A DNA stretch of 64,000 nucleotides from Acidimicrobiaceae bacterium (lineage in GTDB: Bacteria > Actinomycetota > Acidimicrobiia > Acidimicrobiales > Ilumatobacteraceae), in assembly GCA_003569125.1 (NCBI GenBank), contig BGOG01000002.1, positions 62,001-126,000 of the forward strand. Direction: 5' to 3'. A program made the position numbers and the translations under genes. Each line of letters begins with the position of its first letter. The stretch's first letter is position 1. This document shows positions 53,636-64,000 of this stretch, piece by piece. The notes below the pieces were generated by a model, which did not search any database, was not told where the DNA came from, and saw only the letters and a list, made by a program, of their open reading frames with translations.

Positions 53636-54550
53636 ATACGCCTCGAATAATTCGTTGACCGCTTTGGCCTGACCGCCAGAAGTCGAAGACATCACGGCAA
53701 TCGGAAGAACGCCTGCTTGAGACCAAGCCCAAAGTGCTTCTCGAACCGTGTCACCGTCACCAGAAATTGTGCAGTCGTCTAACCATGCCGTATCCATTGC
53801 TGCGATGATTTCGGCTGATCGAGTTTCTTTGTTCGGTGACTCAAGGATTTTCTCGAATGCATCGATCTGCTCGTCGTAACCGCACGAGCGCCAATAGTTG
53901 CGATAATTCGGAAGCGAAACATAGCCAACCAAAGTCTTGCGATGTATCGCTTGGGCTTCAGAAAGATTATCGCTGATCACCGTCGGCACCATGTTTGCAA
54001 AAAAAGTATCCGTGTTTTGTGGCGTCTGAACACGCGTGAGTTGTTTGGCGATATTGCTCAATGCGGCGTTCGCCCAGATCGCACCTTGTGAAATTTCGGT
54101 TGCAAGATCCAACATTTTGTTGCGAAGTGCGGCCAAATAGATCGGTGGAAGTTCTCCCGAAAATCTCTCTTGGGCCCGCATCGTTTCGACATATGTTTTG
54201 ATATCGGCAAGTGGTGTGGCTGTGGTCGCCCCAAGTCGATTGATCACTGGTCCGTGACTGACCCCGAGACCCAAACCAAATCGTTTATTTGAAATTTCGT
54301 GAATGTGGGCGGCGGTGTTCGCCATTTCGATCGCGTGGCTGTAATAAATCGGTTGGATCGAAGTCCAAAACTTTATTGTCTTGGTCGCGTGTGCCAACGA
54401 GACACAAAATCCCATCGCCGCACCAAGACTCGGGCATGCGATACCAGAAAAACCGAGCGTCTCTGCTTGTCGAGCCAGGTCGAGAACTGCCGCTCGTTTG
54501 TTGGCTGTTGCCACCAGTGAGATCGCTGGCCTGAAGGTCTCTGGGGTCAT
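53627..54550 (-). CDS. LLM-class (probably F420-dependent) oxidoreductase
   Basis: ARQAETLGFSGIACPS, NKRFGLGLGVSHGPVI. Confidence 0.8.
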   Translation of the reverse strand: MTPETFRPAISLVATANKRAAVLDLARQAETLGFSGIACPSLGAAMGFCVSLAHATKTIKFWTSIQPIYYSHAIEMANTAAHIHEISNKRFGLGLGVSHGPVINRLGATTATPLADIKTYVETMRAQERFSGELPPIYLAALRNKMLDLATEISQGAIWANAALSNIAKQLTRVQTPQNTDTFFANMVPTVISDNLSEAQAIHRKTLVGYVSLPNYRNYWRSCGYDEQIDAFEKILESPNKETRSAEIIAAMDTAWLDDCTISGDGDTVREALWAWSQAGVLPIAVMSSTSGGQAKAVNELFEAYSN

Positions 54551-54682
54551 AGAAACAAGTTAGTTGCTGAGCAGGTTCGATCAATTAGTGATGCCTTTAT
54601 TCGGGACATCGGTCGTACCGTGTAGGCAATGAGTTTGGCGAGCAATTCGATTGGTGGCTCAAACAATTTCGAGCGCAAAAAG

Positions 54683-55843
54683 ATGTTGCGTATCGGATTG
54701 GTGTGTCCATACAGTTTGACGATTCCTGGCGGGGTTCAATCGCAGGTTCTTGGTCTGGCCCGCGAACTGCGACGGATGGGTCACGAAGCGCGAGTGCTTG
54801 GTCCTTGCGATGGGCCGCCACCCGAGCCGTTTGTGACTCCGCTCGGAAATAGTCTGCCGACAGCGGCCAATGGCTCGACTGCGCCGCTTGCTCCAGACCC
54901 TTCTGCAGCATTGCGTACGATTCGTGCGATCAACGATGAAGCGTTTGACGTTTTGCATTTACACGAGCCAATTGCCCCTGGGCCAACGCAAACTGCTTTG
55001 GTGTTACGACTTGCGCCAATGATCGGCACATTTCACGCGGCCGGAGACATCGCATGGTATGGACGCATCAACAAAGGGGTCAATTGGCTTGCGAATCATC
55101 TGGATGTTCGGGTTGCGGTTTCGCCTCAGGCACGAGAGCTCGCATTTCGTTATTTGGGTGGCGATTACGAAGTTTTATTCAATGGCATCGAATGCGAACT
55201 TTATGCACGACCAAATATTTCGCGTAGCGCAGAAAAGATAGTTTTCTTTTGCGGCAGGTACGAGCCGAGAAAAGGTCTTGCTGAATTGCTGCAGGCATTC
55301 GCCAAACTTCCTGACGATGTGAAATTGTGGATCGCCTCGGATGGAGATGGCATCTCGTTGTTGAAGCATAAATATGCGCACGATGACCGCATCTCGTGGC
55401 TCGGAAGAATCACCGATGAAGACAAAATTGATCGTCTGGCACAATGTTCAGTTTTTTGTGCGCCATCGCTACACAGCGAATCTTTTGGAATCGTTGTTCT
55501 TGAGGCGATGGCGAGTGGTACACCGGTCGTCGCAAGTTCGCTAGAGGGCTATCGCAATGTCGGCACTCATGACGTGAACGCGTGGCTGGTCGAACCTGGA
55601 GACATCGCCGAACTTGCCGATGGTTTAGCTCGAGTGTTATCTGACAAGAAACTCGCCCAAAAACTAAGTGACGGTGGTCTCGTCAGGGCAAGCGAACTGT
55701 CGATGAGTCGACTAGCAGAAATTTATATCCAGATGTATCACGCAGTGCTCGAGCGTGAGCATTTCTCGCCTGATCATCACCCAAAAAGCCGAGTTGTTCG
55801 TCTTTTCTCTGATCGAGTCTTGCGGAAAAATCCAGCTGTTTGA
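54683..55843 (+). CDS. pimA: Phosphatidylinositol alpha-mannosyltransferase PimA-like
   Basis: MLRIGLVCPYSLTIPGGVQSQVLGLARELRRMGHEARVLGP, SFGIVVLEAMASGTPVVAS; context after pgsA/patA. Confidence 0.9.
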   Translation: MLRIGLVCPYSLTIPGGVQSQVLGLARELRRMGHEARVLGPCDGPPPEPFVTPLGNSLPTAANGSTAPLAPDPSAALRTIRAINDEAFDVLHLHEPIAPGPTQTALVLRLAPMIGTFHAAGDIAWYGRINKGVNWLANHLDVRVAVSPQARELAFRYLGGDYEVLFNGIECELYARPNISRSAEKIVFFCGRYEPRKGLAELLQAFAKLPDDVKLWIASDGDGISLLKHKYAHDDRISWLGRITDEDKIDRLAQCSVFCAPSLHSESFGIVVLEAMASGTPVVASSLEGYRNVGTHDVNAWLVEPGDIAELADGLARVLSDKKLAQKLSDGGLVRASELSMSRLAEIYIQMYHAVLEREHFSPDHHPKSRVVRLFSDRVLRKNPAV

Positions 55844-55890
55844 ATCAAGCACTACAATGACCCAATCAAATTAGTTAACTGGAGGTTGTG

Positions 55891-56442
55891 ATGGGCATTT
55901 GGATCGGTCTGGTTCTGGTTTTTGCGGTGATCACAATCCTGGTGATGATTTACAACTCGCTGGTGGCACGTCGTAATCAAGTCAAGAACGCTTGGGCCCA
56001 AATTGATGTGCAATTAAAACGACGGATTGAATTGATACCAAATCTCGTTGAGACTGTTAAGGGTTATGCAAACTTCGAGCAAAAGACATTGCAAGATGTA
56101 ATTGCGGCTCGAAACACGGCAATGTCGGCACCAAGCACGGCAACCGGTCAGGCAACCGCAGACAACGCACTTTCTGGTGCATTGCGGCAGTTCTTTGCAC
56201 TTTCCGAGGCTTATCCGGATCTTAAAGCCAATGCGAGTTTTTTAAACTTACAAGAAGAACTCAGCAACACCGAGAGTCGTATTGCCTACGCCCGCCAGTT
56301 CTATAACGATGCCGTGCTGGCTTACAACAATTCGGTGCACAGTTTTCCGAGTGTGTTGATTGCTTCGCTTTTCAAATTCGTCGAAAGTGATTCGTTTGAA
56401 GCAACCGATGTCGAAAAGACTGCTCCGAAGGTGCAGTTTTAG
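55891..56442 (+). CDS. LemA family protein
   Basis: YNSLVARRNQVKNAWAQIDVQLKRRIELIPNLVETVKGYANFE, ESRIAYARQFYNDAVLAYNNSVHSFPS. Confidence 0.94.
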   Translation: MGIWIGLVLVFAVITILVMIYNSLVARRNQVKNAWAQIDVQLKRRIELIPNLVETVKGYANFEQKTLQDVIAARNTAMSAPSTATGQATADNALSGALRQFFALSEAYPDLKANASFLNLQEELSNTESRIAYARQFYNDAVLAYNNSVHSFPSVLIASLFKFVESDSFEATDVEKTAPKVQF

Positions 56443-56469
56443 AGCTCGTCTTATAGTCACTGGCTGATC

Positions 56470-57375
56470 ATGTACGACCTAATTGCATCAAACAAACGGC
56501 GTTCGGTATTTTTGCTTGTGGGTTTTTCTTTGCTTCTTGGCGTAGTTGGCGTTGCCGCCGGTTTGGTTTTGGGTAATCCTGCAGTTGGCACAATATTTGC
56601 GTTGATTGTTTCTGGTTTCATGTCGACCGTCTCATATTGGAAGTCAGACACAATTGCTTTGAGAGTGAGTCGCGCCAGACCCGCCGATGAAGTTACATAT
56701 AAACGTCTGCATAACTTGGTCGAGGGTTTGTGCATCGCTGGTGGTTTGCCAAAACCGCGTCTGTATGTGATTGATGATGAGGCGCCAAATGCTTTTGCGA
56801 CGGGTCGAAATCCAAAACATGCTGCGGTTGCCGTTACATCTGGGTTGCTAGAAAAACTAGATCGTGTCGAACTTGAAGGAGTGTTGGCTCACGAACTTTC
56901 GCATATCAAAAATTACGATATTTTGGTTTCTACACTTGCGGTGACGCTCGTCGGTGCCGTTGCACTACTAACCGATTTCGCCATTCGCATGATGTGGTGG
57001 AACGGTGGGCGAGTGAGCCGCAGCAATGACCGTCGCAATTCTTCGAATCCGCTGGCTTTTATTGGCTTCGCGTTGTTGATAATTGCGCCTCTTGTGGCAC
57101 GAATGATGCAGGCGACAATCAGTCGGCGGCGTGAAACTTTGGCAGATGTGTCAGCATGTCAACTCACTAGATATCCGCCCGGTTTAATTTCGGCGCTTGA
57201 GAAACTTCAGGCTGACAGCACCGTCACCCACTCGGCGAGCATGGCTACGGCACATATGTGGATCGAGCAACCGCTGTCTGGCGTCAACGATTCAGGTAAA
57301 CTTGCGGGGTTCCATAAACTGTTCAACACCCACCCACCACTGTCAGAACGAATTGCTTTATTAAGGGAGATATAA
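56470..57375 (+). CDS. M48 family zinc metalloprotease, HtpX-like
   Basis: PNAFATGRNPKHAAVAVTSGLLEKLDRVELEGVLAHELSHIKNYD. Confidence 0.92.
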   Translation: MYDLIASNKRRSVFLLVGFSLLLGVVGVAAGLVLGNPAVGTIFALIVSGFMSTVSYWKSDTIALRVSRARPADEVTYKRLHNLVEGLCIAGGLPKPRLYVIDDEAPNAFATGRNPKHAAVAVTSGLLEKLDRVELEGVLAHELSHIKNYDILVSTLAVTLVGAVALLTDFAIRMMWWNGGRVSRSNDRRNSSNPLAFIGFALLIIAPLVARMMQATISRRRETLADVSACQLTRYPPGLISALEKLQADSTVTHSASMATAHMWIEQPLSGVNDSGKLAGFHKLFNTHPPLSERIALLREI

Positions 57376-57376
57376 A

Positions 57377-58459
57377 ATGAAAAGTCAATCAACTCGTGTG
57401 CGCAATTCGGGACTCGCCTCGATCGTCGTATTTGGCTTGATCGTCGCAAGTTGTGGTGGTAAATCTGACACTGCCGCAACACTGCCGGTTGAAGAAATAG
57501 TCACGACGACAGTCCCTGAAACTACGACCACGACGACAATTCCAGTTGTTGTAAACCCGCTGACTGGCACGCCAGCAGCAGATGAGACGATTCTTGGTCG
57601 ACCAGCACTGATCGTGAAAATCGACAACCACCCTCAGGCGCGCCCGCAGTGGGGATTGAACCAAGCCGATTTGGTGTTCGAAGAAAATGTCGAGCAACTG
57701 ACTCGTTTTGCAGCGATTTTTCATTCACAAGGCAGTGACCCTGTAGGGCCAATTCGCAGTGGTCGTATTCAGGACATCGACCTATTGGGCTCGCTCAATC
57801 ATCCACTTTTTGCATGGAGCGGTGGTAACTCAAAAGTTACCTCGGCGATTCGCAAGTCATGGCTCGTCGACTTGAGTCACTCGGTTGCCAACGAGAAGGG
57901 CGGCTACCGTCGCGAGTCAAGTCGTAATGCGCCGCACAACCTGCTCGCAGAAACCACAAAACTTTGGTCTCTGGCACCTGAAGACTCCAAGCCTCCGCTA
58001 CCTCAATTTGAATATCGCAAAGCAGATGAAGCAGTCACCACGGCTTCAAAGCCTGCCGCTGCGGTCAAAATTTCGATGGATGGTGTCGACGTGATGTGGG
58101 AGTGGAGCCCAGATCTTTTGACTTTCGTTCGCTCGCAAGGCGACAAACCGCATGTTGACATGCAAGATGTGCGCGTCAATGCGCAAAACGTCGTGGTGAT
58201 GTCGGTTGTCTACGGAAAATCTGGTTCGAGCCCGGTTGCTAAGTCTGTCGGAAGTGGAGAAGTTTGGGTCTACACAGCAGGGGTTTTGGTGCAAGGGTCA
58301 TGGGAGCGAACCGATCCAGAGTTGCCTTTCGTCTACAAAGATATAAATGGTCAGGTAATCAAATTCACACCTGGTCGTACATGGATAGAAGTGATACGCG
58401 CGAAGTCGGCGATTAACATTGCGCCAGGCGAAGATATCAAGAAGGCAAAGTACCCGTGA
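57377..58459 (+). CDS. DUF3048 family lipoprotein
   Basis: Lipobox VASCGG; VKIDNHPQARPQWGLNQADLVFEENVE, GPIRSGRIQDIDLLG. Confidence 0.88.
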   Translation: MKSQSTRVRNSGLASIVVFGLIVASCGGKSDTAATLPVEEIVTTTVPETTTTTTIPVVVNPLTGTPAADETILGRPALIVKIDNHPQARPQWGLNQADLVFEENVEQLTRFAAIFHSQGSDPVGPIRSGRIQDIDLLGSLNHPLFAWSGGNSKVTSAIRKSWLVDLSHSVANEKGGYRRESSRNAPHNLLAETTKLWSLAPEDSKPPLPQFEYRKADEAVTTASKPAAAVKISMDGVDVMWEWSPDLLTFVRSQGDKPHVDMQDVRVNAQNVVVMSVVYGKSGSSPVAKSVGSGEVWVYTAGVLVQGSWERTDPELPFVYKDINGQVIKFTPGRTWIEVIRAKSAINIAPGEDIKKAKYP

Positions 58460-58533
58460 TCAGCAAGTTTTTAAGTTAGACCGCTTGGTACTTTTGGTTA
58501 CGATTATTAACAACGACGCTAAAGGTGCAAAAA

Positions 58534-59426
58534 ATGGCAAAGAGTGAAGTGAGCAAAACCGGTTCAATGGTTGTTAAGCGCGGTTTGGCAGAAATGCTCA
58601 AAGGCGGCGTAATCATGGACGTCGTCAATGCTGAACAAGCAAAAATCGCCGAAGATTCGGGTGCCTGTGCAGTGATGGCTCTTGAGCGAGTGCCAGCAGA
58701 TATTCGTCGCGATGGTGGCGTGGCGCGAATGAGTGATCCTGAAATGATCGAAAAGATTCAAGCAGTTGTCTCGATACCGGTGATGGCAAAAGCGCGCATT
58801 GGTCACTTTGTTGAAGCACAAGTTTTAGAGTCTTTGGGTGTCGACTTCATTGACGAAAGCGAAGTTTTAACGCCTGCAGACGAGTCGCATCACATCGACA
58901 AACTCGCATTCAAGTCACCGTTTGTTTGTGGTGCGACAAATCTCGGTGAGGCGTTGCGTCGCATCAGTGAAGGTGCCGCCCTGATTCGTTCAAAAGGTGA
59001 GGCTGGCACTGGCAACATCGTTGAAGCGGTTCGACATTTACGGTCGATAATTGGCGACATTCGCAAGATCACTCAGCCGATTCTGCCGAGTTGTTTGAAT
59101 GGGCAAAGAGACTTCAAGCGCCATTGCCTTTGGTGCAAGAAATTGCCGAGAGTGGTTGGTTGCAAGTGCCGTTATTTTGTGCCGGCGGTATCGCTACTCC
59201 AAGTGACGCCGCTTTGGCGATGCAACTTGGTGCCGAAGCTGTTTTCGTCGGCTCCGGAATATTCAAGAGCGATGACCCGATGCCGCGCGCACGGGCAATC
59301 GTCGAAGCGACGACTCATTTTAGAGATGCCGAGATAATTGCAAAAGTTAGTCGCAACTTGGGCGCGCCGATGACCGGAATCGGCATGGACAATATTCAAG
59401 AGCGTTTCGCAGAGCGTGGCTGGTGA
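58534..59426 (+). CDS. pdxS: Pyridoxal 5'-phosphate synthase PdxS (frameshift near 59090)
   Basis: [55 protein letters not shown], then [33 protein letters not shown]. Confidence 0.95.
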
Positions 59427-59444
59427 GCGACTCGAGGCCTCCAG

Positions 59445-60041
59445 GTGGTCGGTGTCTCGCGGAATAAGTCTGCAAAAAAAATTGGTGTTCTAGCCCTACA
59501 AGGTGCCTTCGCTAGTCATCAAAAAGTTTTTCATAAATTATCTGTTGATGCGGTTGAAGTTCGCACACCCACAGATCTCGAAAAAGTTGACGCTCTTGTC
59601 ATGCCAGGTGGAGAGTCGACGACGATGTCGCAGTTGCTCGAGTCGTCACAATTATTTGATCCGATCAAAAATCGCCTCAAAGATGGTCTGCCAGTTTTCG
59701 GCACATGTGCCGGCATGATTTTGCTTGCTAAAAATATTCTGGATGGTCGAGATGATCAATTGTCTTTTGACGCGATCGAAATTGACGTGCAACGCAACGC
59801 ATATGGACGTCAGATCGACAGTTTTGAGGCGGAGATCGACATTGACTCGTTAGATCAACCGTTTCATGCGGTTTTCATTCGGGCGCCGCGAATCGTCTCG
59901 CTTGGGTCGCAAGTACAGGCATTGGCATATTGTGGAGATGATGTCGTGTTGGCGCAACAAGACAATATTTTGGTCGCCTCATTTCATCCAGAGTTAGCCA
60001 ACGATGTTCGATTACATGAATTGTTTTTGAAAGGGGTTTAG
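59445..60041 (+). CDS. pdxT: PLP synthase glutaminase PdxT
   Basis: IGVLALQGAFASHQKV, MPGGESTTMSQLL, GTCAGMILLAK, ASFHPEL. Confidence 0.95.
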   Translation: MVGVSRNKSAKKIGVLALQGAFASHQKVFHKLSVDAVEVRTPTDLEKVDALVMPGGESTTMSQLLESSQLFDPIKNRLKDGLPVFGTCAGMILLAKNILDGRDDQLSFDAIEIDVQRNAYGRQIDSFEAEIDIDSLDQPFHAVFIRAPRIVSLGSQVQALAYCGDDVVLAQQDNILVASFHPELANDVRLHELFLKGV

Positions 60042-60043
60042 AA

Positions 60044-60790
60044 ATGTCGGGTCACTCTAAATGGGCAACGATCAAACACAAGAAAGCCGCGATTGACAAG
60101 GTTCGCGGTAAAACTTTCGCCAAGTTGTCGCGATTGCTCGAAGTCGCCGCGCGCGAAGGTGGCGGAGACGTGGCTGTAAATGCAGCGCTGCGAACGGTTG
60201 TCGCCAAAGCCAAATCTGCACAGATGACGAACGACGCGATCGAGCGTGCGATCAAACGGGGCATGGGCGAAACCGACGGAAAGGTTTACGAGTCGGTGAC
60301 CTACGAGGCGTATGCCCCCGGTGGAGTAGCGATGTTGATCGACATTCTCACCGATAATCGCAATCGAACGGCGGCTGATGTGCGGATAATTTTTTCGAAG
60401 CAAGGCGGTTCAATGGCAGCGCCGGGCGCGGTCGGTTGGCAGTTTTCGCGCAAGGGTGTGATCTTGGTTTCGAAATCTGTGAGCGAAGACGATTTAATGA
60501 CGGTCGGGCTCGACCACGGTCTAGAAGACATCACCGCTGACGAAGAAATGTGGCACGTAACCTGTGATCCAAGTCAGGTATGGGATTTGAAGAATTCACT
60601 CGAGGCGGCAAAAATATCCGTCAACTCGGCGACGACGACGATGCTCTCGGCGAATACAGTTGAAGTCACGAATCCAGATGAGGCCAAGGCGATTCTCAAG
60701 ATCATGCATGAACTCGACGACAACGATGATGTGCAAGATGTCTACGCGAATTTCGATATTTCTGAAAAGTTAATGGAAGAGGTGGGGTAA
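60044..60790 (+). CDS. YebC/PmpR family transcriptional regulator
   Basis: [30 protein letters not shown]. Confidence 0.95.
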   Translation: MSGHSKWATIKHKKAAIDKVRGKTFAKLSRLLEVAAREGGGDVAVNAALRTVVAKAKSAQMTNDAIERAIKRGMGETDGKVYESVTYEAYAPGGVAMLIDILTDNRNRTAADVRIIFSKQGGSMAAPGAVGWQFSRKGVILVSKSVSEDDLMTVGLDHGLEDITADEEMWHVTCDPSQVWDLKNSLEAAKISVNSATTTMLSANTVEVTNPDEAKAILKIMHELDDNDDVQDVYANFDISEKLMEEVG

Positions 60791-61265
60791 TGACCGGCGA
60801 ATCAACAATTGAAGTTGGTAGCAAAGCGCCAGATTTCAATTTGCCTGGCACTGGCGGCAAAAATTATTCGCTGTCGCAATTTCGTGGCGTGACGGTCGTG
60901 CTCGTGTTCTATCCTGGTGATTCGACCGCGGTCTGCACGAAGCAGTTGTGTTCATACAACAATGAACTAGAGCAGTTTTCGAAAGTTGGTTCGCAAGTAC
61001 TGGCAATTTCCCATCAAGACATGCAAAGTCACGACAAGTTTGCGGGCAAGCACAAATTTGGGTTTCCGTTGCTTTCCGATCCTGATAAGAAAGTGCTTGG
61101 CGATTACGGGGTCGTTGGCTTCGCCGGTCTGCCGAGGCGAAGTGTTTTTGTGATTGATCCAAATGGAATCGTCAGATATGTGCATCGGGCGCTTGTGGGG
61201 TCACTTATCGACCTGTCAAAGAGCTGATTGAAGCGGTCGCCAATGCCCAGGCAGGTATCCAGTAA
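60790..61265 (+). CDS. Peroxiredoxin (AhpC/TSA, BCP-like), frameshift in GGGG near 61199
   Basis: [31 protein letters not shown]; restored end [24 protein letters not shown]. Confidence 0.9.
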
Positions 61266-61275
61266 CCTTGAACAT

Positions 61276-61839
61276 ATGTTCGCTCGGTCAACAGACAGCG
61301 TCAATCAGGTAAATAATCTCAAGTCATCGGTTGTTCTTGGCATCGACCCCGGTTTAACAAGGTGTGGCTACGCAGTTTTAGAGGTTCAAGGTGCGACAAA
61401 AATTTCGATGCGCGCGCTTGGTGTTTTGCGCACGAGTCCAGATCAAGCATTGCCGCAGCGACTCGCCGAAATTAGTTTAGAAATTGAAGAATTGTTGGAC
61501 GAGTATCTACCGTCGGTCGTGGCGGTAGAACACATTTTTTTTCAATCCAATGTGCGCACTGCAATGAGCGTCGGTCAAGTTAGTGGTTTGGCACTGAGTG
61601 CCGCTGCACGCCGAGGTCTACAAGTCGAGCAGTACACACCAAACCAAGTGAAACTTGCGATCACTGGTTGGGGCTCGGCAGATAAAGCGCAAGTGCAAAA
61701 GATGGTCAAGCAGCGACTCGGTCTAAATACGATTCCGAAACCTGCGGATGCCGCGGATGCCGCAGCGATTGCTTTGTGCCATATTGCCTCAAGTAGCTTG
61801 GCGCAAAAAATCACCGAGGCTAAAGTGCGGTCGGCATGA
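61276..61839 (+). CDS. ruvC: Holliday junction resolvase RuvC
   Basis: VLGIDPGLTRCGYAVLE, VVAVEHIFFQSNVRTAMSVGQ. Confidence 0.95.
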   Translation: MFARSTDSVNQVNNLKSSVVLGIDPGLTRCGYAVLEVQGATKISMRALGVLRTSPDQALPQRLAEISLEIEELLDEYLPSVVAVEHIFFQSNVRTAMSVGQVSGLALSAAARRGLQVEQYTPNQVKLAITGWGSADKAQVQKMVKQRLGLNTIPKPADAADAAAIALCHIASSSLAQKITEAKVRSA

Positions 61840-62423
61840 TTGGCTCATTGCGCGGAACAATTCTCGAACGAACGACTGAATCAACAGTGTTGATCGAGGC
61901 CAACGGAGTCGGATATTTGGTGCATGTAACACCACGAACTCTCGGTGAACTTGAGCCGACGACGACTGCATTTGTTCATATTCATCATCATGTTCGTGAA
62001 GACACGCAAACTCTTTACGGTTTTCTCGACAGGGATGAGCGGCGCTGTTTTGAAATTTTGATCGCCACCCACGGAGTCGGGCCGAACATGGCAATGACGA
62101 TCTTGGCGACACATTCGCCGAGGGCGTTGGTCGACATCGTTGCCGGCTCGGATATTCCGGCATTGACACTCGTTTCGGGGGTCGGCAAAAAAACAGCAGA
62201 GCGACTGTTGATCGAATTAAAGAGTCGATTGCACCTCAATATTTTGGAGGCCAGCAACACTTTGAATGGTCCATCTAGCATCGGCGATGTGCGTGATGCA
62301 CTTTCTGGGCTTGGCTATTCAAGCGAAGAGATTCGTGATGTGCTTCGAGAGATGTCTGCGACCAACGACTCAGAGGCAATGTTGCGTGAAGCACTGACCA
62401 TGTTGGGTGCTCGCCGTGCGTGA
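61836..62423 (+). CDS. ruvA: Holliday junction helicase subunit RuvA
   Basis: [43 protein letters not shown]. Confidence 0.95.
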   Translation: MIGSLRGTILERTTESTVLIEANGVGYLVHVTPRTLGELEPTTTAFVHIHHHVREDTQTLYGFLDRDERRCFEILIATHGVGPNMAMTILATHSPRALVDIVAGSDIPALTLVSGVGKKTAERLLIELKSRLHLNILEASNTLNGPSSIGDVRDALSGLGYSSEEIRDVLREMSATNDSEAMLREALTMLGARRA

Positions 62424-63435
62424 AGAATTTACTGATCCTGCCTTAACGACAGACCCCGCAGATCACGACGACATTGGTCTGCGCCCCAAATCGTTGGGTG
62501 ATTTCGTTGGTCAACGCGAACTAAAAGAGCATCTCGGCATCGTGCTTGAAGCCGCTCGCAAACGAGAACAATCTGCCGACCATATTTTGCTGGCTGGGCC
62601 ACCGGGTCTGGGTAAAACAACGATGGCGGGCATCGTCGCCAGTGAGATGTCGGCCAAGATTCACATCACGTCTGGTCCGGCACTTGAGCGGGCTGGAGAT
62701 CTGGCGGCGATTCTGACAAAACTTGATGTCAATGATGTTTTGTTCATCGATGAAATCCATCGGCTCTCGCGCCAAGTTGAAGAGATTCTTTATCCGGCAA
62801 TGGAAGATTTTCAAATCGACATCGTCGTCGGCAAAGGTGCCTCGGCGTCGTCTATTCGGCTGACCTTGCCGAGATTCACCTTGATCGGTGCGACAACTCG
62901 TACGGGCATGATCACTGGTCCGCTTCGCGATCGTTTCGGTCTCGTCGCACGACTTGATTTTTATGAGGTCGACGAACTCGAACTGATCGTGCAACGCACG
63001 GCACGAATTTTGAAAGTGCCAATCAACACAGATGGTGCCCACGAAATTGCGCGTCGATCGCGCGGAACCCCTCGAATCGCCAATCGTCTGTTGCGTCGTG
63101 TGCGTGACCATGCCGAGGTTCGCGGCGATGGTCAAGTGACGCAGATCAGTGCTCGCCAAGCGCTCGAAGTTTTCGGTGTCGACGATTTGGGTTTAGACAA
63201 AGTCGATCGGGCAATTCTGTCGGCTTTGTGTCGACAATTTGGCGGCGGGCCGGTTGGCTTATCGACTTTGGCGATTTCGGTCAGCGAGCAAACAGAAACA
63301 ATCGAAGATGTCTATGAGCCGTTCTTGATTCAGCAAGGTTTATTGGCGCGCACCCCGCGCGGTCGAGTAGCGATGCCATTGGCGTGGCGCCACATTGGCG
63401 AAACTCCGCCCGCATCACCGCCAGAATTATTCTAA
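62416..63435 (+). CDS. ruvB: Holliday junction helicase RuvB
   Basis: [55 protein letters not shown]. Confidence 0.96.
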   Translation: MREEFTDPALTTDPADHDDIGLRPKSLGDFVGQRELKEHLGIVLEAARKREQSADHILLAGPPGLGKTTMAGIVASEMSAKIHITSGPALERAGDLAAILTKLDVNDVLFIDEIHRLSRQVEEILYPAMEDFQIDIVVGKGASASSIRLTLPRFTLIGATTRTGMITGPLRDRFGLVARLDFYEVDELELIVQRTARILKVPINTDGAHEIARRSRGTPRIANRLLRRVRDHAEVRGDGQVTQISARQALEVFGVDDLGLDKVDRAILSALCRQFGGGPVGLSTLAISVSEQTETIEDVYEPFLIQQGLLARTPRGRVAMPLAWRHIGETPPASPPELF

Positions 63436-63447
63436 AATTTTACCGTT

Positions 63448-64000
63448 GTGCGACTAGAAGATTTTGATTATCAGTTACCCCATGAACTGATCGCCCAGAC
63501 GCCGATTGAGCCGCGAGATTCGGCGCGGTTGCTAGTTGATAACGGCACCGAGAATCCCAGCCATAAACATGTCAGTGACTTTCTCGAGTTTTGCCACGAA
63601 GGCGATGTGCTGGTTGTTAATGACACAAAAGTGATTCCGGCGCGACTTCGATTATTGCGCCAAACCGGTGGTGGTGCCGAAGTCTTGTTGCTCGAGCGCC
63701 ATGATTCGTCGCAAGAAACTTGGGAGGCGTTGATTCGACCCGCCAAGCGTCTGAAACTCGGAGAGATTTTGTATGCCAGCGATGGCACTGCACTCGTTCG
63801 CATCGGCGAGCGAACAATCGCCGGGGACACTTTTTTGGTGAGTTTGTTGAAGGCGAGCGACAGTGTCGAAGATTTACTTGGCAAATATGGTGAGATGCCT
63901 TTGCCACCGTATATCAGCACGCGGCTTTCACAACCAGATCGTTATCAGACGATTTATGCAAAGCGGCCGACATCGGCGGCCGCGCCAACTGCCGGCTTGC
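63448..64000 (+). CDS. queA: tRNA preQ1(34) S-adenosylmethionine ribosyltransferase-isomerase QueA (truncated by window end)
   Basis: GTG start, VRLEDFDYQLPHELIAQTPIEPRDSARLLV, VVNDTKVIPARL, PLPPYI...DRYQTIYAK; absent from the ORF track. Confidence 0.93.
   Translation, partial: MRLEDFDYQLPHELIAQTPIEPRDSARLLVDNGTENPSHKHVSDFLEFCHEGDVLVVNDTKVIPARLRLLRQTGGGAEVLLLERHDSSQETWEALIRPAKRLKLGEILYASDGTALVRIGERTIAGDTFLVSLLKASDSVEDLLGKYGEMPLPPYISTRLSQPDRYQTIYAKRPTSAAAPTAGL

Noticed and set aside
63471-63920. Minus-strand 149-aa ORF
   Set aside because: Antisense of queA, which starts at GTG 63448 and was missing from the track.
1-64000. Mobile elements, prophage, defence systems, tRNA/rRNA genes
   Set aside because: No transposase, integrase, phage or defence family and no tRNA-like cloverleaf noticed; by-eye reading could miss a tRNA, so tRNAscan-SE would be decisive.

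Overview
The window is ordinary core chromosome of an actinobacterium. Family content points to the Acidimicrobiia/Ilumatobacter type: mycothiol ligase, F420 enzymes, PIM lipid genes, bacterial proteasome activator, DUF3040, and a dcw cluster without ftsA. This placement is inference; no search was run. Nearly all genes are on the + strand and tightly packed. Main blocks: queG/GT4/ROK/glpK/IMPase/dinB (0-8 kb); ROK/acyl-CoA dehydrogenase/HNH/lipoate-ligase-like (8-12 kb); a complete-looking division and cell-wall cluster mraZ-rsmH-ftsL-ftsI-murE-mraY-murD-ftsW-murG-murC-murB-ftsQ-ftsZ-yggS-sepF-yggT (12-29 kb); ileS, a histone-H1-like gene, a DksA/TraR-like repeat protein, lspA, rluD (29-35 kb); Rrf2, phosphodiesterase, bacterial proteasome activator, dnaE (35-41 kb); a mixed block with nitroreductase, DUF255, S8 protease, fabI, F420 reductase, mshC, plsC (41-49 kb); thrS-HIT-pgsA-patA-pimA, lemA-htpX, pdxS-pdxT-yebC, peroxiredoxin, ruvCAB, queA (49-64 kb). 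I saw no mobile element, CRISPR array, tRNA or rRNA. Many genes carry single-base frameshifts, mostly one lost base in a homopolymer, which looks like sequence error rather than gene decay and affects how apparent gene fusions should be read. Most interesting items: an apparent MurB-FtsQ fusion; a strongly structured RNA-like leader between mraZ and rsmH (probable mraW RNA motif); 13 near-perfect copies of an 18-nt repeat encoding KKKLEL in a cysteine-free DksA/TraR-like protein, next to a hidden H1-like lysine-rich gene; and a dcw cluster lacking murF.
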